NCBI GenBank assembly: GCA_036419695.1
Contig: CP143946.1
Span: 1,262,001 to 1,326,000 of the forward strand
Reading direction: 5' to 3'
Origin: [Clostridium] symbiosum
Lineage (GTDB): Bacteria; Bacillota; Clostridia; Lachnospirales; Lachnospiraceae
Length of the DNA: 64,000 nt
The translations under genes were made by a program, and so were the position numbers. The notes under the pieces were generated by a model. That model was not told where the DNA came from and did no database searches. It saw only the letters and a program-made list of their open reading frames with translations. Shown one piece after another: positions 1-8,500 of this stretch. Every line of letters begins with the position of its first letter. Positions within the stretch are counted from its first letter, which is position 1.

Positions 1-315
1 GCAGGATGGAAGATCCTCGTAGGAAAGGGCAGTACGGAATATGGAATCGGAGCGGCCGCGGCAGAACTTATCCGGTCCATTCTGACGGACGGCCGTCAGG
101 TGCTCCCGTGCTCGGGCAAATACAGAAGGACAGCGGACAGCCCGGTGATCTACACCAGCATCCCGTCCGTGACAGGAGCCGGAGGAATTGTAGAACGGAT
201 TCCACCGGTATTGTCACAGGAGGAGGCGGAGCGCTTTGATACAAGCTGCCGTCTGATGGAGCAGTACAGGGCGGAGTATCTGGATGTCAGAAAACAGTTG
301 GAGGACAGAAAATGA
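1..315 (+). CDS. Lactate/malate dehydrogenase family protein, C-terminal part (partial)
   Basis: The window opens inside this gene; 104 codons remain in the frame that begins at base 1 and ends at TGA 313-315. The visible part matches the C-terminal substrate domain of NAD-dependent L-lactate/malate dehydrogenases: a GKGSTEYGIG segment, then a helix and ILTDGRQVLPCS, then a strand region with SIPSVTGAGGIVERIPP and the final LSQEEAERF helix. The stop overlaps the ATG of the next dehydrogenase (ATGA), so the two are translationally coupled. The catalytic half is outside the window, so lactate, malate or a related 2-hydroxyacid cannot be told apart. Confidence 0.8.
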   Translation, partial: AGWKILVGKGSTEYGIGAAAAELIRSILTDGRQVLPCSGKYRRTADSPVIYTSIPSVTGAGGIVERIPPVLSQEEAERFDTSCRLMEQYRAEYLDVRKQLEDRK

Positions 316-1412
316 AAGCAGTGACAAAACTTTTTGCGGGTTATACAATCGGTGACGACGCCTATTACCAGGTGGACCGTTTCTGTTCTCCCTATGGCAA
401 ACGCGTCCTTTTAATAGGAGGAGAGACGGGCATGATGAAGGGGCGCCCTTTTCTGGACGGCGCTCTGACCCTGACGAAGAGCAGGCTGGAAATCGTGGAT
501 ACCGTTATCTATGGAAAAGAATGCACCTACGAGAGAATCAGGGAACTCAGCAGCCTCTATCAGGATCAGAAAATAGACATGGTATTCGGCATGGGCGGCG
601 GAAAGGCGATGGATACGGCGAAGGGGACGGCTCACGAGCTGGGAGTTCCGGTATTCACCTTTCCAACGATACCGTCCAACTGTGCCTCCATGGCGGCGCT
701 GTCTGTCGTATACCGGCAGGATGGCGGATTTGACAGCTTCTATTTCTTTGAACGCCCCGCCGTTCACTGCTTTATCAACACCGATATCATGATTCATGCG
801 CCGAAAAAGTATTTTCGTGCGGGCATGGGCGACACCATTGCAAAATACTTTGAATGCCATTTCTCGGCCAGAGGGGATGAACTGGACTATCATTCGGCTC
901 TGGGACGCGAGATCAGCAATCTCTGCTATGAGCGGATTCATACGTATGCGGAGAAGGCACTTGAGGAATTTGAACAGGGGCGGGCAGGCGATGCTTTTAC
1001 ACAGGCCGTGCTGGCAATTACGGTGAATACGGGGCTTGTATCCCACATGGTGGAAGACTGCTATAACTGTGCTCTTGCCCACGCCGTATGCTATGGCCTG
1101 GATCTGGTTCCGGGAGTGGCGGAGCGTTTTCTGCACGGCGATCTGGTCGGCTACGGGATCCTGATCCAGCTTATGGTGGACGGCCGGACGGAGGAGTTTG
1201 AGGAAGTGAGGCGGCTTCTTCAAATGATGGAAATCCCCGTGAGCCTTAAGGAGATGGAGATTCCCCTGGAGCGCGGCGCCTTACAGGATATGCTTAAAGA
1301 ATCGGTCGGCGGCCCGGATATGGAGCATATTCCCTATCCTGTTACGGAAGATATGGTCTGGGAAGCTCTCTGCAAGGTGGAAAAGGTTACCGGGCACGGA
1401 GTGAAGTGCTAA
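312..1412 (+). CDS. Iron-containing alcohol dehydrogenase, glycerol dehydrogenase-like
   Basis: This 366-residue protein has the usual length of the GldA-type branch of group III metal-dependent alcohol dehydrogenases. The NAD-binding GMGGGKAMDTAKG loop lies near residues 95-107. Metal ligands are expected at the Asp of GMGDTIAKY (about 172) and at the two His in ALAHAVCYGL and FLHGDLVGYG. The family oxidises glycerol or related diols and hydroxyketones with NAD. The start codon overlaps the stop of the preceding lactate/malate-type dehydrogenase, so the pair probably works on one carbon source. Its precise substrate is not readable from the sequence. A hairpin terminator follows at 1434-1473. 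Confidence 0.85.
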   Translation: MKAVTKLFAGYTIGDDAYYQVDRFCSPYGKRVLLIGGETGMMKGRPFLDGALTLTKSRLEIVDTVIYGKECTYERIRELSSLYQDQKIDMVFGMGGGKAMDTAKGTAHELGVPVFTFPTIPSNCASMAALSVVYRQDGGFDSFYFFERPAVHCFINTDIMIHAPKKYFRAGMGDTIAKYFECHFSARGDELDYHSALGREISNLCYERIHTYAEKALEEFEQGRAGDAFTQAVLAITVNTGLVSHMVEDCYNCALAHAVCYGLDLVPGVAERFLHGDLVGYGILIQLMVDGRTEEFEEVRRLLQMMEIPVSLKEMEIPLERGALQDMLKESVGGPDMEHIPYPVTEDMVWEALCKVEKVTGHGVKC

Positions 1413-1433
1413 ATGGTAAATGGATAGATGGTA

Positions 1434-1473
1434 AAAGGCGGTGAATGGCGCGGGGAGCGTTATCACCGCCTTT
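1434..1473 (+). terminator. Hairpin terminator after the glycerol dehydrogenase-like gene
   Basis: Inverted repeat AAAGGCGGTGA / TCACCGCCTTT with an 18-nt loop lies 20 nt after the stop codon. It ends in only three T, so it is a modest intrinsic terminator. A similar hairpin arm pair (AAAGGCGGT / TTATCACCGCCT) recurs at 28998-29040. Confidence 0.6.
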
Positions 1474-1619
1474 AAACTGGGTAAAGGATACAGGGTATGC
1501 AGTGTTTATGCATGAAGGATTATATTCAGAACTTTATGCATTGTGACGTTCCCGCGGCATTTTCATCATTTGTGCTAAAAATGCATGAAAATGAGCGAAA
1601 AAACAGGCAAAAAAACAAG

Positions 1620-1648
1620 TTGACAACATTTGGCAACAGTGTTATTAT
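1620..1648 (+). promoter_or_regulatory. Sigma-A promoter of the amidohydrolase/ABC transporter operon
   Basis: TTGACA at 1620-1625 and TATTAT at 1643-1648 are separated by 17 bp. It lies 50 bp upstream of the M20 amidohydrolase start, after an otherwise empty AT-rich stretch. Confidence 0.8.
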
Positions 1649-1700
1649 TATGCACATAAAACTTATATATATTCAAAAATGAAGAGAAAAGAGAGAATTT

Positions 1701-2870
1701 ATGCTTGATGAGTGTATAAAAAAACAGTTATGGGATGCGGAAGATGCGATAGCTCCTCTGGCGGAACGGGTAAGTGAGTGTATCTTTACACACCCTGAAC
1801 TGGGAGACCAGGAATTCTTTTCAGCGGGATATCTGACGGAGGAAATCGCCAAACTGGGATTTAAGGTTGAATTTCCTTATATGGGAATTCCCACGGCGTT
1901 CCGCTGCGAGCTGGGAGATGAGGAAGGCCCGGCGGTCTGTTTTTTAGCAGAATATGACGCCCTTCCCGGATACGGTCCAAACCACGACGCACCGGCCCAC
2001 GCCTGCGGGCACAACTGGATTGCGGCCAGCACCTTTGCAGCCTGCGCGGCCCTGGCAAAGATAAAACCGCTTTTTAAAGGAAAGATTGTATACATAGGAA
2101 CGCCTGCCGAAGAAAATACGGGCAGAAAAGTCGATATGGCGGAGAAGGGAGCCTTTGACGGTATGGCGGCGGCATTCCAGATGCACCTGGATCAGGACTT
2201 CAGCGTCGATACGGTGACACTGGCCATGACGGATTTTGTTTTTGAATTCCACGGAGTAGCGGCCCACGCGTCCAGCAACGCGCAGAACGGCGTCAACGCC
2301 CTGGAGGCATGCAACCTGACAATGGCTGGAATCAACGCAGTCAGACAGCATCTGGAACCCGACGTGAGAATCCATTACACGGTGATGAACGGCGGCATGG
2401 CTCCGAATATCGTTCCCGATTATGCATCCATGGCAGTTTTCGTAAGAGCGGGCCAGAAGGATTATCTGGAAGAAGTGATTGAGAAGGTCTTAAACTGCGG
2501 CAGGGGAGCGGCCCTGATGACGGGAGCCAAATTTGAGTTTAAGAGGGCGCAGAATACATATTACGACATTAAAAGAAATAAAAAACTGAACGATATTATG
2601 AAGGATCAGCTTGCGGGACTTGGCATCACGGAACTGGCGGAGGGAGACAGATACCACTCTGGAAGCTCCGACATCGGGAATGTGTCTTATGCATGCCCCA
2701 CCTGTTACTCTACGCTGGGCGTTGGCAAGATGACGAAAGCAGGACCTCATGAGGAGGATTTCTTAAGAATCGTCGATTCCAAAGGCGCACACGAGCTTCT
2801 GCATCTGGCGGCAAAGGCCATGGCGGGAGCGGCTCTGGAAGTTTATCTGGGAGCGGATGTGACTGAGTAA
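1701..2870 (+). CDS. M20 family amidohydrolase (AbgB-like metallopeptidase)
   Basis: This 389-residue protein belongs to the M20D family of zinc/manganese amidohydrolases that remove acyl or amide groups from amino acids and short peptides. Visible family marks are FLAEYDALPGYG (about 82-93), the metal-binding HACGHNW (about 101-107), GTPAEENTG with the Glu pair of the active site, the dimerisation-domain segment HGVAAHASS, and a C-terminal PHEEDF-like metal-ligand region. It is the first gene of an operon with a polar amino acid ABC importer and an aminotransferase, so the natural substrate is probably an N-acylated or amide-linked amino acid brought in by that transporter. The exact substrate is inferred only from context. 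Confidence 0.88.
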   Translation: MLDECIKKQLWDAEDAIAPLAERVSECIFTHPELGDQEFFSAGYLTEEIAKLGFKVEFPYMGIPTAFRCELGDEEGPAVCFLAEYDALPGYGPNHDAPAHACGHNWIAASTFAACAALAKIKPLFKGKIVYIGTPAEENTGRKVDMAEKGAFDGMAAAFQMHLDQDFSVDTVTLAMTDFVFEFHGVAAHASSNAQNGVNALEACNLTMAGINAVRQHLEPDVRIHYTVMNGGMAPNIVPDYASMAVFVRAGQKDYLEEVIEKVLNCGRGAALMTGAKFEFKRAQNTYYDIKRNKKLNDIMKDQLAGLGITELAEGDRYHSGSSDIGNVSYACPTCYSTLGVGKMTKAGPHEEDFLRIVDSKGAHELLHLAAKAMAGAALEVYLGADVTE

Positions 2871-2917
2871 GCAGACGGAATGGGATATAGCCCATAAGGG
2901 CGGAATGGAGGAGAATT

Positions 2918-3850
2918 ATGAAAAAGTTATTGGCAGTTTTACTAGCGGGAACAATGGCGTTAAGCCTGACGGCGTGCGGAGGAAGCACGAAAGGCACGGA
3001 GGCGGCGGCAACTAATGCGGCGGTAGAGACGGACGGGGGTGCAGCGGAGGCAGCCGATACAAAGGCAGCCGATGAGGTTGCAGAAAGCGCGGAAGCTTCG
3101 GGAGAGCTGACCGGGCGTTTAAAGGCAATCAAGGAGGCCGGTGTTTTAAAAGTAGCGACATCCCCTGATTATCCGCCTTATGAGTTTGAGGACATCACAA
3201 AAGACGGCCAGGAAAAATATGTCGGAGCCGATATGGAACTGGCAAAATACATTGCCGACAAACTGGGAGTAAAACTTCAGATTGAAGCCATGGCATTTGA
3301 CGCCTGCATGGCGGCGATCGGCCAGGGACGTGTGGACCTTACCATCTGCGGCATGGTGCCGAAGGAAGAGCGGAAGACCACCATGGATTTTTCGGATGTA
3401 TATTATAATGACGGCAACCAGGTAATCGTAATCCTGAAGGAGGATGCCGACAAATATAAAACACTCGCCGATTTTGCAGGGAAGAGCATTGCTGCCCAGA
3501 ACGGAACGCTGCAGTATGATCTGGTCACAACCCAGATTCCGGATGCAAAATGTGAAGTAGTCAGCGCCGTGACGGACGGAATCATGATGTTAAAGACGGG
3601 CAAAGTAGCAGGAATCGCCCTTGCAAGCGTAGCGGCCGACAATTATCTTGCCAATTACCCGGATCTGGTAGAATGCGATGAAAAATTTGATTACACTTCC
3701 CTCGGCGTGGTAGCCGGTGTGGTAAAGAACGAGCCGGAATTCCTTGCTGAGATCAACGGAATAGTCAAGGAAGTGGTGGACAGCGAAATCTACTACCAGT
3801 GGATTGACGAAGCCAGCCAGTTGTCAAATGAAATCCAGGGAGTAAAGTAA
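2918..3850 (+). CDS. Amino acid ABC transporter substrate-binding lipoprotein
   Basis: This 310-residue lipoprotein has a signal peptide with lipobox LTAC (Cys about 20), then a low-complexity Ala/Glu/Thr linker to about residue 65. The type 3 periplasmic-binding fold follows (VLKVATSPDYPPYEF, VGADMELAKYIADKLG, DLTICGMVPKEERK). It would be anchored outside the membrane and deliver a polar amino acid to the permease encoded next. A strong SD (GGAGGAG) precedes the ATG. A stable hairpin follows the gene at 3883-3937 and may lower expression of the membrane and ATPase subunits relative to this binding protein. Confidence 0.92.
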   Translation: MKKLLAVLLAGTMALSLTACGGSTKGTEAAATNAAVETDGGAAEAADTKAADEVAESAEASGELTGRLKAIKEAGVLKVATSPDYPPYEFEDITKDGQEKYVGADMELAKYIADKLGVKLQIEAMAFDACMAAIGQGRVDLTICGMVPKEERKTTMDFSDVYYNDGNQVIVILKEDADKYKTLADFAGKSIAAQNGTLQYDLVTTQIPDAKCEVVSAVTDGIMMLKTGKVAGIALASVAADNYLANYPDLVECDEKFDYTSLGVVAGVVKNEPEFLAEINGIVKEVVDSEIYYQWIDEASQLSNEIQGVK

Positions 3851-3882
3851 TTCCCGGTTACTGTTCGGAAAAGAAAATGTCT

Positions 3883-3937
3883 GCGGGAGTGGCGGAGCGT
3901 CCGGTGAGAGGCCGGAAGGTTCCGCCACCCCCCTTTT
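3883..3937 (+). terminator. Intra-operon hairpin with T run between binding protein and permease
   Basis: GTGGCGGA (3889-3896) pairs with TCCGCCAC (3921-3928), inside it TCCGG pairs with CCGGA, and the structure ends in CCCTTTT. This is a canonical intrinsic terminator or processing stem between the binding protein and the permease. It fits partial read-through to the downstream transporter genes. Confidence 0.75.
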
Positions 3938-3997
3938 ACATGTTACAGATATCCGCAGTGAAGAACTACTGCGCGGTTTAGGAAAATGGAGGATGCT

Positions 3998-4660
3998 ATG
4001 GTAGGAAATATAATGATGCTGGTACAGCGTTACAGCGGACTGTTCCTGGAAGGAATGAGTTATACGCTGCTGCTGGCCCTGATTACGGTTACAATGGGTA
4101 CCGTGCTTGGAACGCTGGTGGCCCTGGCGAAGATGGGAAAATTTAAGATACTCTCATTTCTGTCCACCGCCTATATTGAGATTATGAGAGGAACCCCGCT
4201 GCTGCTCCAGCTGTACCTGTTCTATTTTCTGGTGCCGCAGATCCTGCCGTGGGAACCGTCAAAGTTCACCTGTGTCTGCACCGCCCTCGTGTTAAATGCA
4301 ACGGCCTACGTGTCCGAGATTATCCGCGCAGGAATTCAGGCCGTGGATCCGGGCCAGATGGAAGCCGCCAGGAGCCTCGGTTTAAATACTTCCCAGGCCA
4401 TGAAGAAAGTCATTCTTCCCCAGGCGCTTAAAAATATTCTCCCTGCCCTGGGTAATGAATTTGTTACGGATATCAAGGAGACTTCCCTTGCATCCACATT
4501 CTTCCTCGGCGATTTGATGACGACCTTCCGCACCATCAACGGTGCTTTATATCTGACGCTGGAACCGCTTATCATCGTCGGAATTATTTATTTCCTGCTG
4601 ACGTTTACGCTCAGCAAGCTGATCACGGTATTTGAGAGGAGGATGGCAAGCAATGATTAG
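3998..4660 (+). CDS. Amino acid ABC transporter permease
   Basis: This is a HisM/GlnP-type inner-membrane permease of about 220 residues with five likely transmembrane helices. It carries the family EAA loop around EAARSLGLNTSQAMKKVILPQALKNILP, which docks on the ATPase. I prefer the ATG at 3998, because GGAGG at 3988-3992 lies 5 nt before it; an in-frame ATG at 3986 would put that SD inside the gene. It overlaps the ATPase gene by 8 nt. Membrane partner of the lipoprotein at 2918 and the ATPase at 4653. Confidence 0.9.
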   Translation: MVGNIMMLVQRYSGLFLEGMSYTLLLALITVTMGTVLGTLVALAKMGKFKILSFLSTAYIEIMRGTPLLLQLYLFYFLVPQILPWEPSKFTCVCTALVLNATAYVSEIIRAGIQAVDPGQMEAARSLGLNTSQAMKKVILPQALKNILPALGNEFVTDIKETSLASTFFLGDLMTTFRTINGALYLTLEPLIIVGIIYFLLTFTLSKLITVFERRMASND

Positions 4661-5375
4661 GGTGGAAAATCTGAGAAAAGATTTTGGAAAACTTCAGGTA
4701 TTAAAAGGCGTGACGGAAGAAATCCACCAGAACGAGGTGGTTTCCATCATCGGTCCGTCGGGTTCCGGCAAAAGTACGCTTCTGCGTTGCCTGAATCTTC
4801 TGGAGACTCCAAGCAGCGGAAAGATATTTTTCCATGATGTGGATTTAACCGATAAAAAAGTGGATATCAACGTGCACAGGCAGAAGATGGGAATGGTATT
4901 CCAGCATTTTAACGTTTTTCCCAACATGTCGGTGGAAGAGAATGTCACAATGGCGCCCGTGCTTCTGGGAATGAAAAACCGCGAGGAAGCGCATGAGATG
5001 GCGGCGGAGCTTTTAAAACGCGTCGGCCTTTATGAAAAGGCGGGGGTACGCCCGACAAAGCTTTCCGGTGGACAGAAACAGCGTCTTGCTATAGTCCGCG
5101 CCCTGGCGATGGAGCCGGAGGTAATGCTGTTTGATGAGCCGACTTCCGCCCTTGACCCGGAAATGGTTGGTGAAGTTCTGGCTGTTATCAAGGAACTGGT
5201 GACAACGGGACTGACGACCGTGATTGTAACCCACGAGATGGGATTTGCAAGGGAAGTTTCGGACCGCGTTCTCTTTATGGATGAAGGAATGATCGCAGAG
5301 GCGGGAATTCCGGCGCAGATCTTTGGAGATCCGAAGCAGGAGAGGACGAAGGACTTTTTAAGCAAGGTACTATAA
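4653..5375 (+). CDS. Amino acid ABC transporter ATP-binding protein
   Basis: This 240-residue ATPase is of the GlnQ/HisP type. It has Walker A GPSGSGKST (about 33-41), a Q-loop around VFQHFNVF, signature LSGGQKQRLAI, Walker B VMLFDEPTSALDP and the H-loop His in VTHEMGF. The ATG at 4653 has AGGAGG at 4637-4642 and overlaps the permease stop, so the two are translated in a coupled way. It completes a three-part polar amino acid importer. Confidence 0.93.
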   Translation: MIRVENLRKDFGKLQVLKGVTEEIHQNEVVSIIGPSGSGKSTLLRCLNLLETPSSGKIFFHDVDLTDKKVDINVHRQKMGMVFQHFNVFPNMSVEENVTMAPVLLGMKNREEAHEMAAELLKRVGLYEKAGVRPTKLSGGQKQRLAIVRALAMEPEVMLFDEPTSALDPEMVGEVLAVIKELVTTGLTTVIVTHEMGFAREVSDRVLFMDEGMIAEAGIPAQIFGDPKQERTKDFLSKVL

Positions 5376-5431
5376 AGTCCTATCAGAGGTATTATAAAGC
5401 TCTATTAATGGAAGTTCAGGAGGAAAAGATT

Positions 5432-6613
5432 ATGCCAAAATTAAGTGACCGCGTCGGCACGTTTACAGATTCCGTCATCCGGAGAATGACCAGAATCAGC
5501 GACGCAAAAGAAGGCTCCATCAATTTATCCCAGGGGTTTCCGGACTTTGACCCGCCGAAGGAGATAACCGATGCACTGGCAAAAGCCGCGGCGGAGGGGC
5601 CTCACCAGTACAGCATCACATACGGCGCCGATAATATCCGTGAGGCTCTGGCCAGGAAACACGGCAATGCCATCGGGCGCGCGATTGATCCCGATAAGGA
5701 GATCGTTGTGACATGCGGGGGGACGGAGGCCATGATGGCAGCCATGATGACCATCTGCAATCCCGGAGACAATGTCATCGTGTTTTCCCCATTTTATGAA
5801 AACTACGGGGCGGATGCCATTCTTTCGGGTGCCAATCCGATTTATGTTCCGCTCATTCCCCCGGAATTTAACTTTGACCGTGAAGTTTTGGAGGATGCGT
5901 TTAAACAGGGGGTAAAAGCCATTATCATCTGCAATCCGTCCAACCCCTGCGGCAAGGTATTTACGCGGGAGGAACTTACCTTTATCGGTTCCCTGGCTGA
6001 GAAATACGATGCCTTTGTCGTGACGGATGAGGTATATGAGCATATTATTTTCAAACCCAATGTGCATGTACATATGGCAGGCCTTCCGGGCATGTATGAC
6101 AGGACGATCACCTGCAATTCCCTTTCCAAGACCTACTCGATTACGGGATGGCGTCTCGGCTATCTGATCGGGCCGGAGGAAGTGATTGAAGGAGCGAAGA
6201 AAGTCCATGATTTCCTGACCGTCGGGGCGGCGGCTCCGCTTCAGGAGGCGGCAACCGTGGGTCTGAATTTCGGACCGGAATACTATGAGGAGCTTCAGCA
6301 GATTTATACGGAGAAAAGAGACTATTTTGTGGCGGGACTGGACAAAATCGGGCTGAAACATACGGTTCCCCAGGGATCCTATTTTATCCTGATCGATATT
6401 TCCGATTTCCTTGCCCTGCCTCAGTTTAAGGGGTATACGGATCTGGAATTCTGTGAGTGGATGATCGATCATTACGGTGTGGCCGCAGTACCCGGTTCCA
6501 GCTTCTTTAAAGAAGAGGTGAACCATCTGATCCGCCTGCATTTTGCAAGGCAGAAGGAGACCCTGGATGAGGCGCTGCGCCGGCTGGGAGAGATGGTGAA
6601 AGTACTGGAATGA
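5432..6613 (+). CDS. Class I/II pyridoxal phosphate aminotransferase
   Basis: This 393-residue fold-type I PLP enzyme has ITYGADNIREALARK near the N-terminus, the CGGTEAMMAA segment of the cofactor pocket, CNPSNPCGKVF with its Asn, VTDEVYEHI with its Asp, and SLSKTYSITGWRLG with the Schiff-base Lys. The C-terminal RLHFAR arginine binds the substrate carboxylate. The start at 5432 is chosen because AGGAGG (5418-5423) lies 8 nt before it. It is the last transporter-linked gene, so it probably removes the amino group of the imported or deacylated amino acid. Confidence 0.9.
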   Translation: MPKLSDRVGTFTDSVIRRMTRISDAKEGSINLSQGFPDFDPPKEITDALAKAAAEGPHQYSITYGADNIREALARKHGNAIGRAIDPDKEIVVTCGGTEAMMAAMMTICNPGDNVIVFSPFYENYGADAILSGANPIYVPLIPPEFNFDREVLEDAFKQGVKAIIICNPSNPCGKVFTREELTFIGSLAEKYDAFVVTDEVYEHIIFKPNVHVHMAGLPGMYDRTITCNSLSKTYSITGWRLGYLIGPEEVIEGAKKVHDFLTVGAAAPLQEAATVGLNFGPEYYEELQQIYTEKRDYFVAGLDKIGLKHTVPQGSYFILIDISDFLALPQFKGYTDLEFCEWMIDHYGVAAVPGSSFFKEEVNHLIRLHFARQKETLDEALRRLGEMVKVLE

Positions 6614-6665
6614 GAGAAGGAAGAGTCTAAAGAACCGGTTAACGGATGAAAGAACAGGATAATGA

Positions 6666-7979
6666 ATGAAAAAAATAATTACGGTGCGCTATCCGCACTA
6701 CTATAAAGAATTTTCATGTACAGGCTCCCGCTGCGAAGATACCTGCTGTGCTTCGTGGGGAGTCTCCATCGATCCGGTTTCCCTGAAACGCTACCAATGC
6801 GTGAAAGGGGAATTCGGAAGACGGCTTCGTGAGTCCATCGACACCGGAACGGGCAGCTTCATCCAGAGGGAGGGAAGGTGCCCGTTTTTAAACCGGGAAA
6901 ATCTCTGCGATATGTATACCTGCCTCGGTGAAAAGAGCCTTTGCAGAACCTGCCGTGATTTTCCGCGCCATATGGAAGATTATGGCCCGCTGCGCGAGGT
7001 GACGCTCTCCCTGGCCTGCCCCGAAGCTGCCAGGCTGATTCTCGGAACCGGAAGAAGGGGAGAGGATGAGAGCGCCGGGAAAACAGAGGCAGAAAGGAAA
7101 ACAAAGGCGGAGGATAAATCAGAGCGGCTGAAAAATGTGAAAACGGCCGCCCCCGAATACTACATCCGCAAAAAGGCGGTTGAAGATAAAAAAGGTGGGA
7201 AAAGGGCGGACCGTGGGGTGGACACGCATCTGCTCAGGCGGCTTATAAAAGTCAGGGAGGCCTTCTATACCATACTCTCATGGGAAGAAGTAGAGATGGA
7301 AGCCAGGATGGCGGTCATTCTGACTCTGGCACATGACGCCGAAAAAAGGCTGGAAAACGGCCGTAAAGACAGTTTTGAACGGCTGCTGGCCCGATACACT
7401 CTGCCGGAGAACAGAGAACGCCTGCTCTCCCTGTACCGCCCATACAAAGGCAGGGCGGGGGAGAGGCAGAGAGACAGCCTGATGTGTCTTTATCTGGAAC
7501 TGACCGGTACCCTTGAACCAGTTTCACTCAGGTGGAAAGAGATGGCCGGGAAGTATGCGGAAGTATTATATGGCGGGAATACCGGGGCCGCGGAGCATTC
7601 CGCGCAGAATTCTGAGCTTTCCCGCAGTGAACTGCAGAAGAAACTAAAACAGGTATATCCGTTCATCGATTCCGACATGGAAAAACTGATGAGGTATTTT
7701 CTCTATACGTATGTACTGGGAGCCGCATATGACGGGCAATTGCTGACCACGGTCAAGATGGCTGTATTCAGTTGTCTGGTAATACGGGAAGCGGATCTGG
7801 GGATTTTTAAAGAGACAGGGAGCTTTACGAAAGAGGATCAGATAGAAACAGCCCATCTCTGGTCCAGGCAGTTGGAACATTCGGATTACAATCTTAAGAA
7901 AATGGAGCGGCTGATGGGGAGGCATGAGGCTTTGGGAATGAAGCAGATGTTACTTTGCCTGCTGGGGGGAGTTAGTTGA
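6666..7979 (+). CDS. FliB-like (flagellin lysine-N-methylase / YkgJ-type) cysteine-cluster protein
   Basis: The first 130 residues of this 437-residue protein carry a YkgJ-type Cys cluster: FSCTGSRCEDTCCASWGVSID (about 16-36), then GRCPFLNRENLCDMY and SLCRTCRDFPRHME. This is the layout of FliB-type putative flagellin lysine N-methylases, where the cysteines probably bind a metal or Fe-S centre. A highly charged, low-complexity insert rich in Lys/Glu (about 138-185) separates it from a helical C-terminal part. No flagellar gene is near, so the methylase name rests on family resemblance only. Repeat copy A begins at its stop codon. Confidence 0.7.
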   Translation: MKKIITVRYPHYYKEFSCTGSRCEDTCCASWGVSIDPVSLKRYQCVKGEFGRRLRESIDTGTGSFIQREGRCPFLNRENLCDMYTCLGEKSLCRTCRDFPRHMEDYGPLREVTLSLACPEAARLILGTGRRGEDESAGKTEAERKTKAEDKSERLKNVKTAAPEYYIRKKAVEDKKGGKRADRGVDTHLLRRLIKVREAFYTILSWEEVEMEARMAVILTLAHDAEKRLENGRKDSFERLLARYTLPENRERLLSLYRPYKGRAGERQRDSLMCLYLELTGTLEPVSLRWKEMAGKYAEVLYGGNTGAAEHSAQNSELSRSELQKKLKQVYPFIDSDMEKLMRYFLYTYVLGAAYDGQLLTTVKMAVFSCLVIREADLGIFKETGSFTKEDQIETAHLWSRQLEHSDYNLKKMERLMGRHEALGMKQMLLCLLGGVS

Positions 7980-7980
7980 G

Positions 7981-8346
7981 ATGCGAGGACGCCTCTGTAA
8001 GACGGCGGACGGGGGAGTGGGAGTGGGAGTGGGAGGGTGTGGATGAGTCTTCAGTCCCGGTTTGTAGGTTGTGGTGAGGGGGAATCCGGAGAAAGACTTT
8101 CCTGCGGGGACACGCTCCCGCTTGTGAAGCGCACAGCGGATGCTAAGCTCGAAAGGACCTCGCTAAGCACCGGCGGGCTTCAAGGTCACCCTTCGGAAAG
8201 TCTTTCTCCTCCTTCCCCCGGGCAGGTTGTCGACGGGACTGAAGACTCAGCGAAGGTGTTGCCCCGTCCGCCGGCTTCAGGGGCTGATTGTCTCTTTCGT
8301 CAAGTAAGGGGGAGGTATTGTCGCGGCCACTATGTAGTCGTGAATT
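7981..8346 (+). repeat. Palindromic repeat family copy A (forward)
   Basis: This copy is about 366 bp. Outer stem: GGCGGACGGGG (8004-8014) / CCCCGTCCGCC (8262-8272). Second stem: GAGTCTTCAGTCCCG (8045-8059) / CGGGACTGAAGACTC (8234-8248), 15 bp perfect. Further imperfect pairing continues inward (AGAAAGACTTTCC / GGAAAGTCTTTCT). A conserved tail of about 75 bp follows the palindrome and contains GGGGGAGGTATTGTCGC and GGCCACTA. The left end (TTGAG-like) coincides with the stop codon of the preceding gene. It faces copy B tail-to-tail. No coding capacity is conserved between copies. Confidence 0.85.
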
Positions 8347-8500
8347 TTTTACCTTATTATGGTATTTCGGGCTGGATTCAGAGAAAAATCCAAAGCTAAA
8401 TTTAATGATAAATCAAATAATTCAATGGTTATTCAGGGATAGGTCAGGCGCTAAAGCTCTGAGTCATCAATTGAATACTATACAGGGAGGCATTCTCCCG

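Noticed and set aside
411..1223. Long minus-strand frame opposite the glycerol dehydrogenase gene
   Set aside because: It is a shadow of a well-supported gene; no SD and no family resemblance.
1497..1682. Small frame between the glycerol dehydrogenase and the amidohydrolase
   Set aside because: It covers the consensus promoter at 1620-1648 and has no SD.
5525..6541. 338-codon minus-strand frame opposite the aminotransferase
   Set aside because: The plus-strand gene has full PLP-enzyme motifs; the opposite frame has none and no SD.
8347..8500. A transposase or cargo gene between copies A and B
   Set aside because: The 155-bp spacer has no frame of useful length, and the C-D spacer (64 bp) is unrelated to it.
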